Assembly: GCA_905250075.1 (NCBI GenBank)
Contig: CAJNOP010000201.1
Span: 220,088 to 284,087 of the forward strand
Length of the DNA stretch: 64,000 nt
Source of the DNA: Rotaria sp. Silwood1
Taxonomy: Eukaryota; Rotifera; Eurotatoria; Philodinida; Philodinidae
Direction: 5' to 3'
Part shown: positions 38,417 through 49,108 of the stretch, in pieces
Numbering within the stretch: position 1 is the first letter of the stretch
Layout of the letters: each line of letters begins with the position of its first letter
The notes under the pieces: model-generated
What the model saw: the letters and a program-made list of their open reading frames with translations, nothing else
The model's database searches: none
What the model was told of the DNA's origin: nothing
Made by a program: the position numbers and the translations under genes

Positions 38417-39825
38417 ATGACTAGTTTTACATGTGAAGAAACTTCTTCGTGTTCAAATTTTCAATCAGCTATTTGTTTACATTGTAATCGTCGATTATGT
38501 CTTCAACATATTACTGAACACAATAAAATTATTCCTAGTAGTATGCAAAATCTTTCACATAAACTTGAAGCTACTTTTCAACAACTTAATGATAAATATG
38601 AAAAAAGTAGAAATACATATAATGATCTATTAACCTTATTAAAACAATGGCGAACACAAGAAACAGAAAAAATTGAACAAATCTATAAAAATAAGTTGCA
38701 ATGGATTGAATCTCAACAAGAAACTTTGAATATGCTACACCAAGAATTAATTGAAGTACTTGATCGCAGTGCGCGACAGCAGTTAGCTCTTATACAACCT
38801 CATCAAGATGTCATTATGAAAAGGCTTCATCATATTCATAGTACAATTAAAAATGTACAACAACATAGTACACAACTAAAATGGAACTTCTCAAAATTGC
38901 CATCACCAATGAATTTAGGACACTCTCTTCAAAATTCTTCATCTATGCAAGTTCCATTGAAAATACCAAAATCTAGTAGAATTTGTCTAAAAATCACACA
39001 GATTTTTGAAGTTAAATTATGTTTTATTTTTAAGATATTCACGAACTACCTCGAAAAAGAAAATTTTCGACTAATTCTTCATCCGGTAATGCTATAAATC
39101 TACGAAAATATCGCTCGTTTAGACGACTTGTTGACATGTTTGCTAATATATCATGTATAGAACAAAGTAAGAATGATATTGCCAACTATCTTAAAGTAAG
39201 TCACTATAATGAAAATTGTATTTTAAAAGTAAAGTTTCTTTTTATTAGCAACAAGGTCCTCATTTTCAGTTTCCTATTCTTGTTTGTTCGTATCTTACAG
39301 CTTGGCATAGGAAATCAGAAATCAATGACAAAACTATCCTTCTAAATGAACATATATCAACTATTAAAAAGCACATAAAAAATCGTCATTCTGCTGATGT
39401 TGTATTATTAGGTATACATGCATTCTTTTTTAATGAAACCATTCAAGAAAATAAGAGTAAATCTAAATTTTAGTTTCTTTTCTTGTTTATTGAACATGAT
39501 TAAATGATTTTTTTTTAGGAGAAATGATGACATTTTTATTACAATATGTTGTCAATCATCAATGTATTAGTCCAAATGAAATACTCAATTGGTATGAGAA
39601 TACAGATTTATATGATTATCCGGATTTTGTCGATGCTAAGCAATTAATCACTTCAGTTATTAAATCATTTCGGACAAACAATACAGGTAAAATAACCATC
39701 GAAAATGTTTATTATTACTTAATGTTGTTTTAGTTACAAATGTACAACCAATTTCAGTCAATCAAAATCCAGTTCAACAATCTGACACTATTGAGATTAC
39801 ACAAGAACCAGCTGCATTAACTTGA
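38417..39825 (+). CDS. B-box zinc-finger / coiled-coil protein, TRIM-like (5 exons, 380 aa)
   Basis: Exons are 38417-38975, 39035-39195, 39249-39411, 39519-39686 and 39734-39825. All junctions are GT-AG and in phase, and the total is 381 codons including TGA. Residues 5-36 carry a B-box pattern of spaced cysteines and histidines (CEETSSCSNFQSAICLHCNR, then C-L-Q-H-x3-H). Residues about 45-160 are a glutamine/glutamate-rich coiled coil. The C-terminal 190 residues, rich in helical-looking segments (for example IANYLKQQGPHFQFPILVC), match no domain I know. There is no RING finger, so ubiquitin-ligase activity is not supported; a scaffold or oligomeric sensor role is inferred from family. An acceptor TTTTAG ends only 6 bases before the ATG, and an AATAAA lies 43 bases past the stop. 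Confidence 0.88.
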
Positions 39826-39867
39826 AAAAGACTAAACACTTAATCGTACTCATTTTGTTTATAATAT

Positions 39868-39873
39868 AATAAA
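39868..39873 (+). promoter_or_regulatory. Candidate polyadenylation signal of the B-box gene
   Basis: AATAAA about 43 bases downstream of the TGA stop of the B-box gene. The distance is suitable, but the hexamer is common in this sequence. Confidence 0.4.
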
Positions 39874-39970
39874 AAGTTAGCAATATAATTACTCATAAGT
39901 AAAGTTTTTCGTCTGTAACATTAATAAATTATACTTGTATAAAACCAGTACATTAACTATACACCATTAT

Positions 39971-40297
39971 CTAATCTAAACAAAGAAAAGTTAGTGAAGT
40001 GAAAGAAAAGATTATGCAATAAATAACTTTTTCATCTACTAAGTTTTTCCACAATTTCTTATACATCTTTGAAATAAAAAAAAAACATTCTAAGTACCTT
40101 TTTGTATCTGCAAAATGTTCAAACTGCAGATCCACCTCAAAATCCAAAAATTTTTTCGTAAACCAACGCGATTCAAGTTTCACACAAATGGCCACGTAGT
40201 GTAATAAAGATTTTTCGACAACAGAAGATGGTATCGAAATAAGGTTCTCAACATCTGACAGAACTAGTGGAGTTCCAGTTGGGATGTGTGAATCCAT
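39971..40297 (-). CDS. Hypothetical short protein, convergent with the B-box gene
   Basis: A 108-codon open frame starting MDSHIPTGTPLVLSDVENLI. The first 65 residues look like ordinary soluble protein, while the last 40 are phenylalanine/lysine-rich and could be intron read as coding. A possible donor at about 40098 (AAAAG then GTACTT) would end a first exon there, but a good downstream exon is not visible before the B-box gene's 3' end. No family is recognised; it may be a real small gene, a first exon or chance. Confidence 0.25.
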   Translation of the reverse strand: MDSHIPTGTPLVLSDVENLISIPSSVVEKSLLHYVAICVKLESRWFTKKFLDFEVDLQFEHFADTKRYLECFFFISKMYKKLWKNLVDEKVIYCIIFSFTSLTFLCLD

Positions 40298-43200
40298 TAT
40301 TAGAACATGTTGCTAGATGAATCTTCCCCCGAAAAAAGTCGACTTCTGATCAGACACAACCTATATCAAAAGAATTGACAAAAAAGAAGATTAACTATGA
40401 ATTTTATCGCATATCTTCACAAAAATCATGCAAATTAAATCTAACAAGTTTCTTTTCACAAAAAATATATCAATAAGTATCTACAAATTTTTCATGAAAG
40501 GAAGATCATACATAAACTATTTCATTAGAAATTTTTTCTGATAAGTATAGGTATTCTATAATGAAATAATTAATAGCCAAAACATATAATTAATTTTTCA
40601 GTTTTTGATTAGAAGGCATTGATAATTTAGTTGATACAAATTACTATTTCTAGTTTTTCTTCTTCATCTTTTCATCAATATTAGATAATATTTAGGTTAA
40701 TCTAACTCAATGATCCAAAAGAATCCAATGATTTCAAAATAAACAACTGTAACAATTTTTTATATTCTTCATATTTCATGATACTCATTTATTATTAAGA
40801 CAAGCTTTTTTTTTACATTTTTAATTTCAGAACAAGAGTAGAAAGATGCTCGTCGATAACATGACGTAATATAACAAGTAATAATTATTCAAAACACATA
40901 CAAAAAAGAAATACTTTGACATATTAAAAATTATATTACAATACTTTCTTAGTAATTATTAGTGCATAACCATATTATTCACGACGAAGATAAGCAAGAC
41001 TTTGATTAGAATATAATTTAATATAGCATGATGATAAAGTTTAATTATTTTTTTCATAATTACTATTCATTATGCATTTTATTTTACTTAAATATTTAAA
41101 GAAAAATACAAAAGAAATATCTTTGTATTACTTCTGAATGACTTGTTTCTAATTTTTGAGCTAAATCTCTTTCAATTGTGGTTATCATCATGAGAAAACT
41201 TTTCTTTTACATAACAAATATCTTAAGAAAAATAAAAACTTGCTTACTAATGAACACGTATTGACGAGTACTTTCAGTTTCATAAGAGAACATGTGTTGC
41301 ATGTGATCATGTTCAAAAATAAAACATATCTTCAGTATAATTTCATGTGAAATATTCATAGGTAAAAATAATGTGAATTTTAGTAGAAATATTTTTACAA
41401 CGTTTACAAGTAGTGGAAGACTTTTCAAGATGATTTTTTAGAGGAAAACTTTGACTTTAATGATGTTGAAGATCATCGCTTTAAATAGTAATGTAATGTT
41501 TATATTCCAGTTACAAGTAATTTACGACTTATTTGAACATTGGATTCATTGTTAGAAAATCTGTTTTAGTAGCATCCATTTAAAACATTTGAAGGACAAA
41601 AATACATTATTCATATACTCAACGGAATCTCTCGAGCAACTCGTAGTAACTCTAAATTGTATGCTTTTTAATTTGTTACAATTGTTTGTTTTGTATTTGC
41701 GTCTGACACTAAAATTTGCTTCTCGATCAATAGACGTCACTGAAGCATATTCTTTGATGTCAAATCTGATTTTGTGAATAAGTCGTACATGACTTGTAAC
41801 TCGCATATAAACGTTCCATTACCATCTAAAGCAACGATTTCGAACTGCATCAAAGTCAAAATCTCTCATAAAAACCATTTTGAAATTTGATTTCATTGTT
41901 AATTCAGTTTTTCTTTTGAACACTCTCACATCTTCAATGTATTTTTTTTTCATAATATTTTGTTTTATTTTTTCATTTGAATGTTAGCAATATACGGTTA
42001 GTAGTGCATGCTGACATATATAGCAACTAAGTTATATCTTTAACTCATCACATAGACTATGGCAGACAATCACTCTACTCTTATACACTGTGCCAAGAGT
42101 TTCATTATGCTTGCCTATCTAGTCGAGATCAACAATACTTGATCTGCCCAAGGTCTTGGTTATTCAACAGAATCGTCTCATTGTGGTTCAAATTTTAATC
42201 TTGTAAGATTGATGCTGAAAGCTTTTTACTAGTTTAGCTTTTGCTAACATCATGGTTTATCATTGTATTCTCTGTTTCTCTCTTTTCTCACGAATAAATT
42301 CTTGACTTTATCGATGTTTTCTCTCATCGAATCATTCCACTGTTCTATGAACATTATTATGCCATTGATGGCCACTAACGAGACAAGATAACACCGGCCA
42401 AGAGCCGTTTATTAATTTACTGAAAGTGCATTCATTAGGTCAATCAATGGTGAGAGTCGAACATTGAATTAAGTCATTGTGCTCTTTTAAATGACCTTGG
42501 CAGAAATACTATCGAAAACAAATACGCAGAGTTTGATAGGGACGTTTACAGTCGTTTAATACACACCATCGTTAGAACGACGATATGCTTTTGTCGTTTG
42601 TAGCGAAAATAGATGTCGTGATGTGAAAAGGAATGAGTATGCTGTGTATTGAAATGTCTTATCTAAGAAAAAAAATCCTGAAATTGACGTCTTTTCTGTT
42701 GCTGTGTTCTTATCAATAATCGAAAACAGGACAAGCTAAAGAAAAAGAAAGATAATAGGCAAAAAACTGAATACAACGACAATTTATGGTAGTATGAATA
42801 TTTCACTGATGCAGTTTATACGAGTTACAGTAATTTTTGATTTCGTTCTGCCTACATTCCACTTTCCACTCACGTACTGTGCATTGAAGTAGTTAGAAAA
42901 GTTTCTAGTCGTTTACTTCAAACGAAGTTAGACAACAATAATCTCTCAACCATCTCAGTGCACAAGACAAAACTAAAACACTGGAGATTAGTCGAAGCTG
43001 AATAAAATTCATAGAAAATTCGTATGATTCAAACATTTCTAGTTCTTCATATTTTTTTGTAATACGCGCATTGCGACAATTATAACTTATTTCAACCGCA
43101 CTAGTAGGATATTTGGATTTCGCGTGAAATACTAAACGGATTGAACTGTGTTAGATCTCTTTTAAGTTTATTTATGGATATACAAACCACATTAACATTT

Positions 43201-44527
43201 CGGTTCGAACAAATGGACCAGCTTAAAAGAATATGTAACCTTTTGGTTCATATTTCGATCGACTGTTGTCGGTCATACTTGAATTCTTTTCGTTCAAAAT
43301 CCAGTGATTAATTCTACATAGCAGAGTGCGACGTATTTAGCATATTCTTGTTCTTTCATCTTAGCGAAATTAGGATAAACGTACAAAAATATCACAAACA
43401 TCTTTCAAAATCAACTGTCTTTTCGACTTTTGCAACATTCTTGGTCACAAAGTATTCATTACTATTAAACCATTTAGGCTTTCACTATAACACATTTCCT
43501 GGTCATTTTGGTTCACAAAATAATTCAAATATGATCGACAAAGAAATTGTTACGAAAACAACTGTACTACGTGTTTTAGAAAAAGTCAAAATGGTTCAAG
43601 AGAAAATAATATTGTTTGAAAAAATAATTCGATAACTCAAAAACCCGTAAGATATTGAAAGGTAGATGATATTTTGACCTTTAATTGTCTGGCATTCCTG
43701 AGATCAGAGAAAAATGGTTAGTAATAAATATCAGATTGTTTGATACAGAATATACAATGAATCTTCTGGAAAAGAGATAACATAGGACTGAGAAAAGGTG
43801 ATCAAGATGTAAACTAAATAAGGAGACCGCCATTAATTCCGTATAAACCATTACATCGAATATTTTCCACTGCAAACGCATCAAACTGACTTGTTGTTGA
43901 TTTTTTAGTGAACCGCACTGTCATTAATGACAATCTATAGCAGCGTCCTCCACTTAAACCAATCTTGGAATTGAGCCTTCATTGAATCAGACAAAGTACA
44001 AATGCAATGCGTACAAACGATGTTTATATAGCTAGAGTGTTGTTTGTTTGAATTTTCACAAATACGTTTCAGTGTGTAAAGTTACCGGTTTCTCAACATT
44101 TTGACTGATAGGTTTGCGACGAAAACATAGACTATTATCTCAATCATTACTAAAATATAGTACAAAATACAAAACACAATGAACCAGAAAATGATGTTAG
44201 GTGACAGCTGCAAAATGTAATATGAAAGACATAGGTAATGTTAAGTGTGACATAATAAAAGATATTACGGAATGAAATAAGTACTAGTGAGTAGTAGCGA
44301 GACAAAATTGAGTACTAATTTTTCACTTTTATTGTATATCCTACTAAATAACTGCTTTGATCAGTTGAATAGATTTCGAAAGTGGTAACTAACGCAGCTC
44401 TTTAACGATTTGAGGGCTCTACAGTGACTCCGTTTGCTCAATTTCTATTATATTAAACAGTTCTGATTGTTAAGAGTAAAATTAAATATGCAAGATAAAC
44501 ACAGTAAATTGTGAATATAGTTCAATT
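40298..44527. other. Long intergenic region, no secure gene
   Basis: About 4.2 kb. A 95-codon open frame at 43348-43635 (plus) and others of 60-85 codons show no family resemblance. No strong repeat structure was noticed. Confidence 0.45.
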
Positions 44528-44563
44528 ATGTTTCTTGTAGATATATTGTCGAAACCAATCAGC

Positions 44564-44854
44564 ATGGTGAAATGGGAAATTGTCGACCAAGCAGCAGGAA
44601 TCACGGATACTATGAGAATGAATATATTGAGCATATTACGCACATCGATTGACACACACGGATCATCTAATCAATATGAAATTGGCAAAGATGTTCGGAA
44701 TTGGCTGAATGAAACTTATGGGGGAATATGGAGTATAGCAATTGGTTCGATAGGTAGTTATACATGCTTCAGCACCTATTATGAATCGAAGTATTTCGCC
44801 GTCAGAGAAAACGATTTGAAATGGGATATTCATATTTGGAAACAAGCTCCATAG
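44564..44854 (+). CDS. Dynein light chain (LC8/DYNLL)-like protein, divergent
   Basis: Starting at the ATG at 44564 the protein is 96 residues, close to the usual length of about 89 for LC8. The layout follows the family: an N-terminal strand (VKWEIVDQA), a helix ending in RTSID, then EIGKDVRNWLNETYGGIWSI corresponding to the LC8 IAxxIKKEFDKKYxPTWHCI block. Next come GSIGSYTCFSTYYESKYFAV (GxxFGSYVTHExxxFIYFYL) and a last strand DIHIWKQA. LC8 proteins dimerise and bind short linear motifs on dynein intermediate chains and many other partners. Several normally conserved positions differ (for example the H of TWHC), so the partner range may have changed. An in-frame ATG at 44528 lies upstream of an acceptor-like TTTCTTGTAG (44531-44540), so the downstream ATG is preferred. 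Confidence 0.7.
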   Translation: MVKWEIVDQAAGITDTMRMNILSILRTSIDTHGSSNQYEIGKDVRNWLNETYGGIWSIAIGSIGSYTCFSTYYESKYFAVRENDLKWDIHIWKQAP

Positions 44855-46229
44855 TGGCAAAATATAAGATATATTCTATATACTGCACCATAAGTAAAAG
44901 AATGAGATTTTACGAGAGCATGCAAAACTGTTAATAAACGGTACAAAATAAATCATAGATTTACATGACAAAAAACAGGCGAAAGGATAACTAATAGTAA
45001 TGTCACTAGTATAGATATGCAGCTGTGGGGCATGGACAAGAAAAAACAAATTAACAATGAAATTAAACAAGAAAAAAAGCGCGGTTTATATGTGTGTGAG
45101 AGTGCATAGACCAGCCTCAAGTACATTTCACACTCACTCACATATCCACATTCCATCCTAATGCGCAGCTCAAATTCACTTATTCGAATCATTTTTTTTA
45201 CCACAGTTTTTCAATGTGAATCAATCTATTTTACTATGACAGATTTTCTATTATAGAGATAAACAGGTCTGAATATTAGCTAAAAGTATTTATTTTTCAA
45301 TAAAAAATCGCTTTAATATAAAAAAAAGTTACAAAATTCAAAAGAGTTGGTAAAGAAAAAGTTCTGTAGACCGTTTGATAAAAAAATTCCGACTAAATCG
45401 ACAGAACGAATATATCCTTTCCTATTTTCAGTGACAACGTCGGTTTGGTTTATTCTTCAATTTCGAATAGATTTTTTCAAACACTCTGTACGAGAATCTA
45501 AATGCAATATTTTCCTCCATAATATAACTACTAATGTTAAATTGACGAATTGAATCAACGAATCTTTCTGAAATAACGGTCAAATGTGTAAATCTTAGAG
45601 AAAAGAAATTTTTTTCTATTCAAAGAAATTCTTTTCTAATTTCGAAGAAAAAATTGCTCGTACTATGTAAATAATTCAGACTTATTAAAATTATTGTTCA
45701 GACAATCAATATATTTGCTACTGACCTAATTGACATAGTATGCAATGATACAATGAAAAATATTATTATTATAGAAAATAAGATCATTTTTACAAAAAGA
45801 AACGTTGTTTGTTACTGAAAATCTGTTACTATTGTAATGGTATTAATAGAAATTCTCAAATTGCGATTTCCATTATTGTTATAAACTAAAACCGTAGTTA
45901 GTAATTTATTAAATAGACTTCATAACAGAATCTCATTTATATAAACATGAAAATCGGAGACAAAAATCCTAAGGTATTCGTACACTTTATCATAATCCCC
46001 ATTAACATCAAAGTTCTCTCAGATGCTTAATATGAGCAATAAGTTAATTAAATTGCAAATGAAATAATTTTTTCATGATACTATCGTGTTTCTTAACTTT
46101 CACATTTTTCTTTCTTCATTTAAAGGTTAGTAGGATCTTGTATTAACTTTTCCATTCAGCGAAAGATATGTGATTCACAGATAGATGTAAATAATACTCT
46201 ACGCACTTATGATTTCTGAGCCAACACGA
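44855..46229. other. Intergenic region containing a GT/AC palindrome
   Basis: At 45079-45180 a GT-rich segment (TATGTGTGTGAGAGTG) faces an AC-rich one (CACTCACTCACATA) across about 30 bases, bounded by GCGC on both sides. The remainder shows nothing beyond short open frames. Confidence 0.5.
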
Positions 46230-46890
46230 AATGAAACATCTACATCTGCATTCCGAACACCCAACTCTCCCACAGATAGATTGTCACACATCTTACCTCA
46301 AAACTATACTCTACTTTGGTATGTACCAACACTTTCATAACTCATTCTCACTCAAATGTACATGGAAAACGACACCTACACTGACGTCCACTCGTGTCAT
46401 TTTGCATAAACGGTATCATGAAATCAAACTTTTATCTAACTATTGGCTCTGAATACATTTATCACCAAATATATATGATGGTCAGACGCGGAGCGTAGAT
46501 ATCTCCAAATTTTCGAAAATGACTTGAGCAGAAGTGACGATGTGAACGACTTCAATGACGTAGAATGCTGTTTTTCTTTAAATTTTAAAATGTCTCCTTC
46601 AAACATACGTTTTTCAACGTCGTCAAAAACTTAATACTGCACAAATGTGCTGTTGTTGATGGACGCTGTAATAATATGAATGTCGTTGCTTCAACTTGTA
46701 TGCTTTCTTTTTCTCTATTCTTCGTTTGCGACATAGAATCAATATGCCAACAAGTACCTTGCATGTATCGTAGAGAGAAATAAAAGTCGTTCTTCGTTTA
46801 CTCTTGTTAAAGAACGTGCACAGGCAAAGTGCACATATTCTTGCTTTTTCTTCTGTACATTACTCATCGGTAAGAACAAAATTCGACTCT
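46230..46890 (-). repeat. Dispersed repeat A, copy 1 (reverse), with GT-rich tail
   Basis: The reverse complement of 46488-46890 matches 53660-54095 over about 400 bp at roughly 80% identity by eye. Shared blocks include GTGCACGTTCTTTAACAAGA, ATGTCGCAAACGAAGAATAG and AAGTCATTTTCGAAA. The segment 46230-46488 forms a degenerate GT-rich tail when read on the minus strand, as in the other copies. No open reading frame is conserved between copies. Confidence 0.75.
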
Positions 46891-46891
46891 T

Positions 46892-47540
46892 GACAAAAAA
46901 GTACCTTTTTCCAATTCAGTTTTTTCATCATCTAATACGCTGTGTTAAAAAAAAACAAAATACACCATAAGATGTAGCGTGCAAAGCTCTACAATCTACA
47001 AAAGACAGCTTATTTTATAATTGCACCTTCTATTTTCAAAGTGAACAAAACTCTGAGCCACTAATTTTTGACGGCTCCAAAAAAAATAACTTTTTGGTAC
47101 AAGTCGAATTCGTTTTTTTTATATTTCACCCTTTTAGCATTTGATATGTTTTGCCGAAAAGAAAACAAAATAAACCACAAGATGCAACGTAAAAAGCTCT
47201 ACAATTTACAAAGAACAGCTAATTCTATCGTTGCACTTTTTTCTCAAAATGGACAAAACTCTATGTGTCTAATTTTTGACGGTGTTCCTTTTTTGGTACA
47301 CAATCAATTTCTTTTCTTATTATTTTGGTTAATGAGTTGTATCGAAAGTCATAATCAATAGCCGAACTAGGGACTCAGAATTTTGTCCATTTCGACAACA
47401 AACAGTACACTTATAAAATAAGCCATCTTTTGTAGATTGTAGACCTTTTCACGCTGCATCTTGTGGTGTATTTTGTTTTTTTTTAACACAACGTATTAGG
47501 TGATGAACAACTGAATCGGAGAAAGGAACTTTTTTTGTCC
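46892..47540. mobile_element. Foldback element (about 650 bp) built from three similar units
   Basis: The left end (46892-47000) and right end (47400-47540) are inverted copies. Both read GACAAAAAAG..., then CATCAYCTAATACG, then GTTAAAAAAAAACAAAATAC and AAGATGYAGCGTG. A third unit at about 47163-47290 repeats the left unit in direct orientation. The left terminus abuts dispersed repeat A directly. No coding potential and no certain target duplication. It is probably a non-autonomous foldback transposon with an internal partial duplication. Confidence 0.75.
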
Positions 47541-47907
47541 GTGAGAGAGTTAAGTCTCGTAAGACCATGATAAAGTAGAACACGGTGTTAAACTGTAGTC
47601 ATATATGCTAAACCGAACTGTAAATATTGTCTCAAAATCTATGACAAACTTCGAGCGCCTACATAAGAATGAGGATTGGTTCATCTGTCAGTAGAGGAGA
47701 TAGGCTCTTCTCTTCATCCATCACAACTACATTAATATCTGTCAAACACGCGATCATCCATAAATACCTATTGTAAAGAAGGTGTGTATGATTGTGGATA
47801 AAGTTTTTATCGTATACTAAGATGCATTTGATGTTAGAATAATAATAAAAGTAAATATGATAATACTCTCATTTTTCTTTGCTGTTCTCTTTTTATTTTC
47901 TTCCTAC
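47541..47907. other. Short intergenic stretch
   Basis: About 370 bp between the foldback element and the glycosyltransferase-like pseudogene; the probable promoter side of that gene. No site recognised. Confidence 0.4.
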
Positions 47908-47934
47908 AGAACAACCACTACAACTGCGTCAAAG

Positions 47935-49108
47935 ATGGATTTAAGTTCCAACGACTCAAATTTAACTAGCATAAGCTCATTGCTCATAGAAAAATATCCA
48001 AATGCTGACATAAAGACACGCATCCTTCAGTTATTTGACTTCAAAAGCTCTCTTTTTCGATCGATAGCACCAACGATAATTTTACTCGTATCAATGTTAC
48101 TTTTCGTTTTCTACAACCGACATGCCTTTCAATACTATAGCGTTAGCCATGCGAATCTAACGGTTAAGATGATGAGTCTACCGACTGTGACTGGTTTGAT
48201 TCACTTGCAGCTCAATCGATCAAAACTTAATTCTAAAAAGAAGTCATGTTTCAATGAAACAGATAATTCAACACAAGTGCTTACTAGTGTTACACAAAGT
48301 TTTGTCAGTCATTAAAAAAAAACGACATTGTTTTAATTATTCATTTTAACCATGCCTATTATCATCGAATTAGTTTTCTTACAATATATCGGAACTTATT
48401 TCCACAAATTAGTTTTTTTCACTGGACTAGCCCCACATTTACAAGTGATTCACTGTCCTGAGGCACATATGGGTCATCCAGCATATCCTTGTCTCACACA
48501 AGTAATCCTTCGATGTCTCGATCATGCAGGCTATCTGATGTCTCACTTTGATTTAATACCAGTATTCTACAATCTCGAAAAATTCAATTTGAATAGTATC
48601 TGGCTTTCGGAAATCGCCTTGACTGATGAATCAAAAGCCGTTGGTTGGCATTGGGACGTAGCCATCGGAAAAAAGCGTTTCTATCATTCATAGCTGACCT
48701 CAGACTACACAATCAAAATAGCAGTCAATATTTGAAGTATCTCAATAATTATCAAAATAATACACAAGCTAAACTTCCATCATCTTTTCCGATATATTTT
48801 ACCTACCGCAGCGTATGATTTCAGATTGGTTGTTGGTGACAGAACTCATATTCAAGCATCAAGTTTTTCTCGAAATTGGCTTTCCACTTGCTACTAAACT
48901 GATATCTGCTTTTAAGAGCGACATAGTTGTCCTTCGTGGTGAAAATTTTAATTCAATCAGTCCCAACGACTCATTACACATCTATCCTCAACTCACCTAT
49001 TTTCATCGCATCGATCATACGTTGTCTGCCCATCAGCATTTTATAGAAATTGTTGTCAGCAGATCTATTTGCAATCACTTTCTCATCGTTGAAAAAATTG
49101 TCGAGTAA
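47935..49108 (+). pseudogene. Broken type II membrane protein, glycosyltransferase-like
   Basis: The first segment (47935-48313) gives a cytoplasmic tail, a transmembrane helix (IAPTIILLVSMLLFVFY) and a stem with N-glycosylation sequons (NETDNSTQ), the plan of a Golgi type II enzyme. Family-like sequence then continues in other frames: IVLIIHFNHAYYHRISFLTI, VIHCPEAHMGHPAYPCLTQV with a GYLMSHFDLIPVF stretch, GKKAFLSFIADLRLHNQ, then HQVFLEIGFPLATKLISAF to the stop at 49108. Four frame changes are needed, three at homopolymers (A9 at 48314-48322, T7 at 48413-48419, A6 at 48669-48674) and one near 48813. It resembles uncharacterised animal glycosyltransferase-like proteins (moderate confidence). 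An acceptor TTCCTACAG ends 25 bases before the ATG. It is either a young pseudogene or partly an assembly artefact. Confidence 0.65.

Noticed and set aside
42059-42142. Short ATG-initiated frame MADNHSTLIHCAKSFIMLAY
   Set aside because: It ends after 27 codons with no downstream exon; too little to call.
43348-43635. 95-codon plus-strand open frame
   Set aside because: Plausible composition but no family match, no splice context and no neighbour relation.
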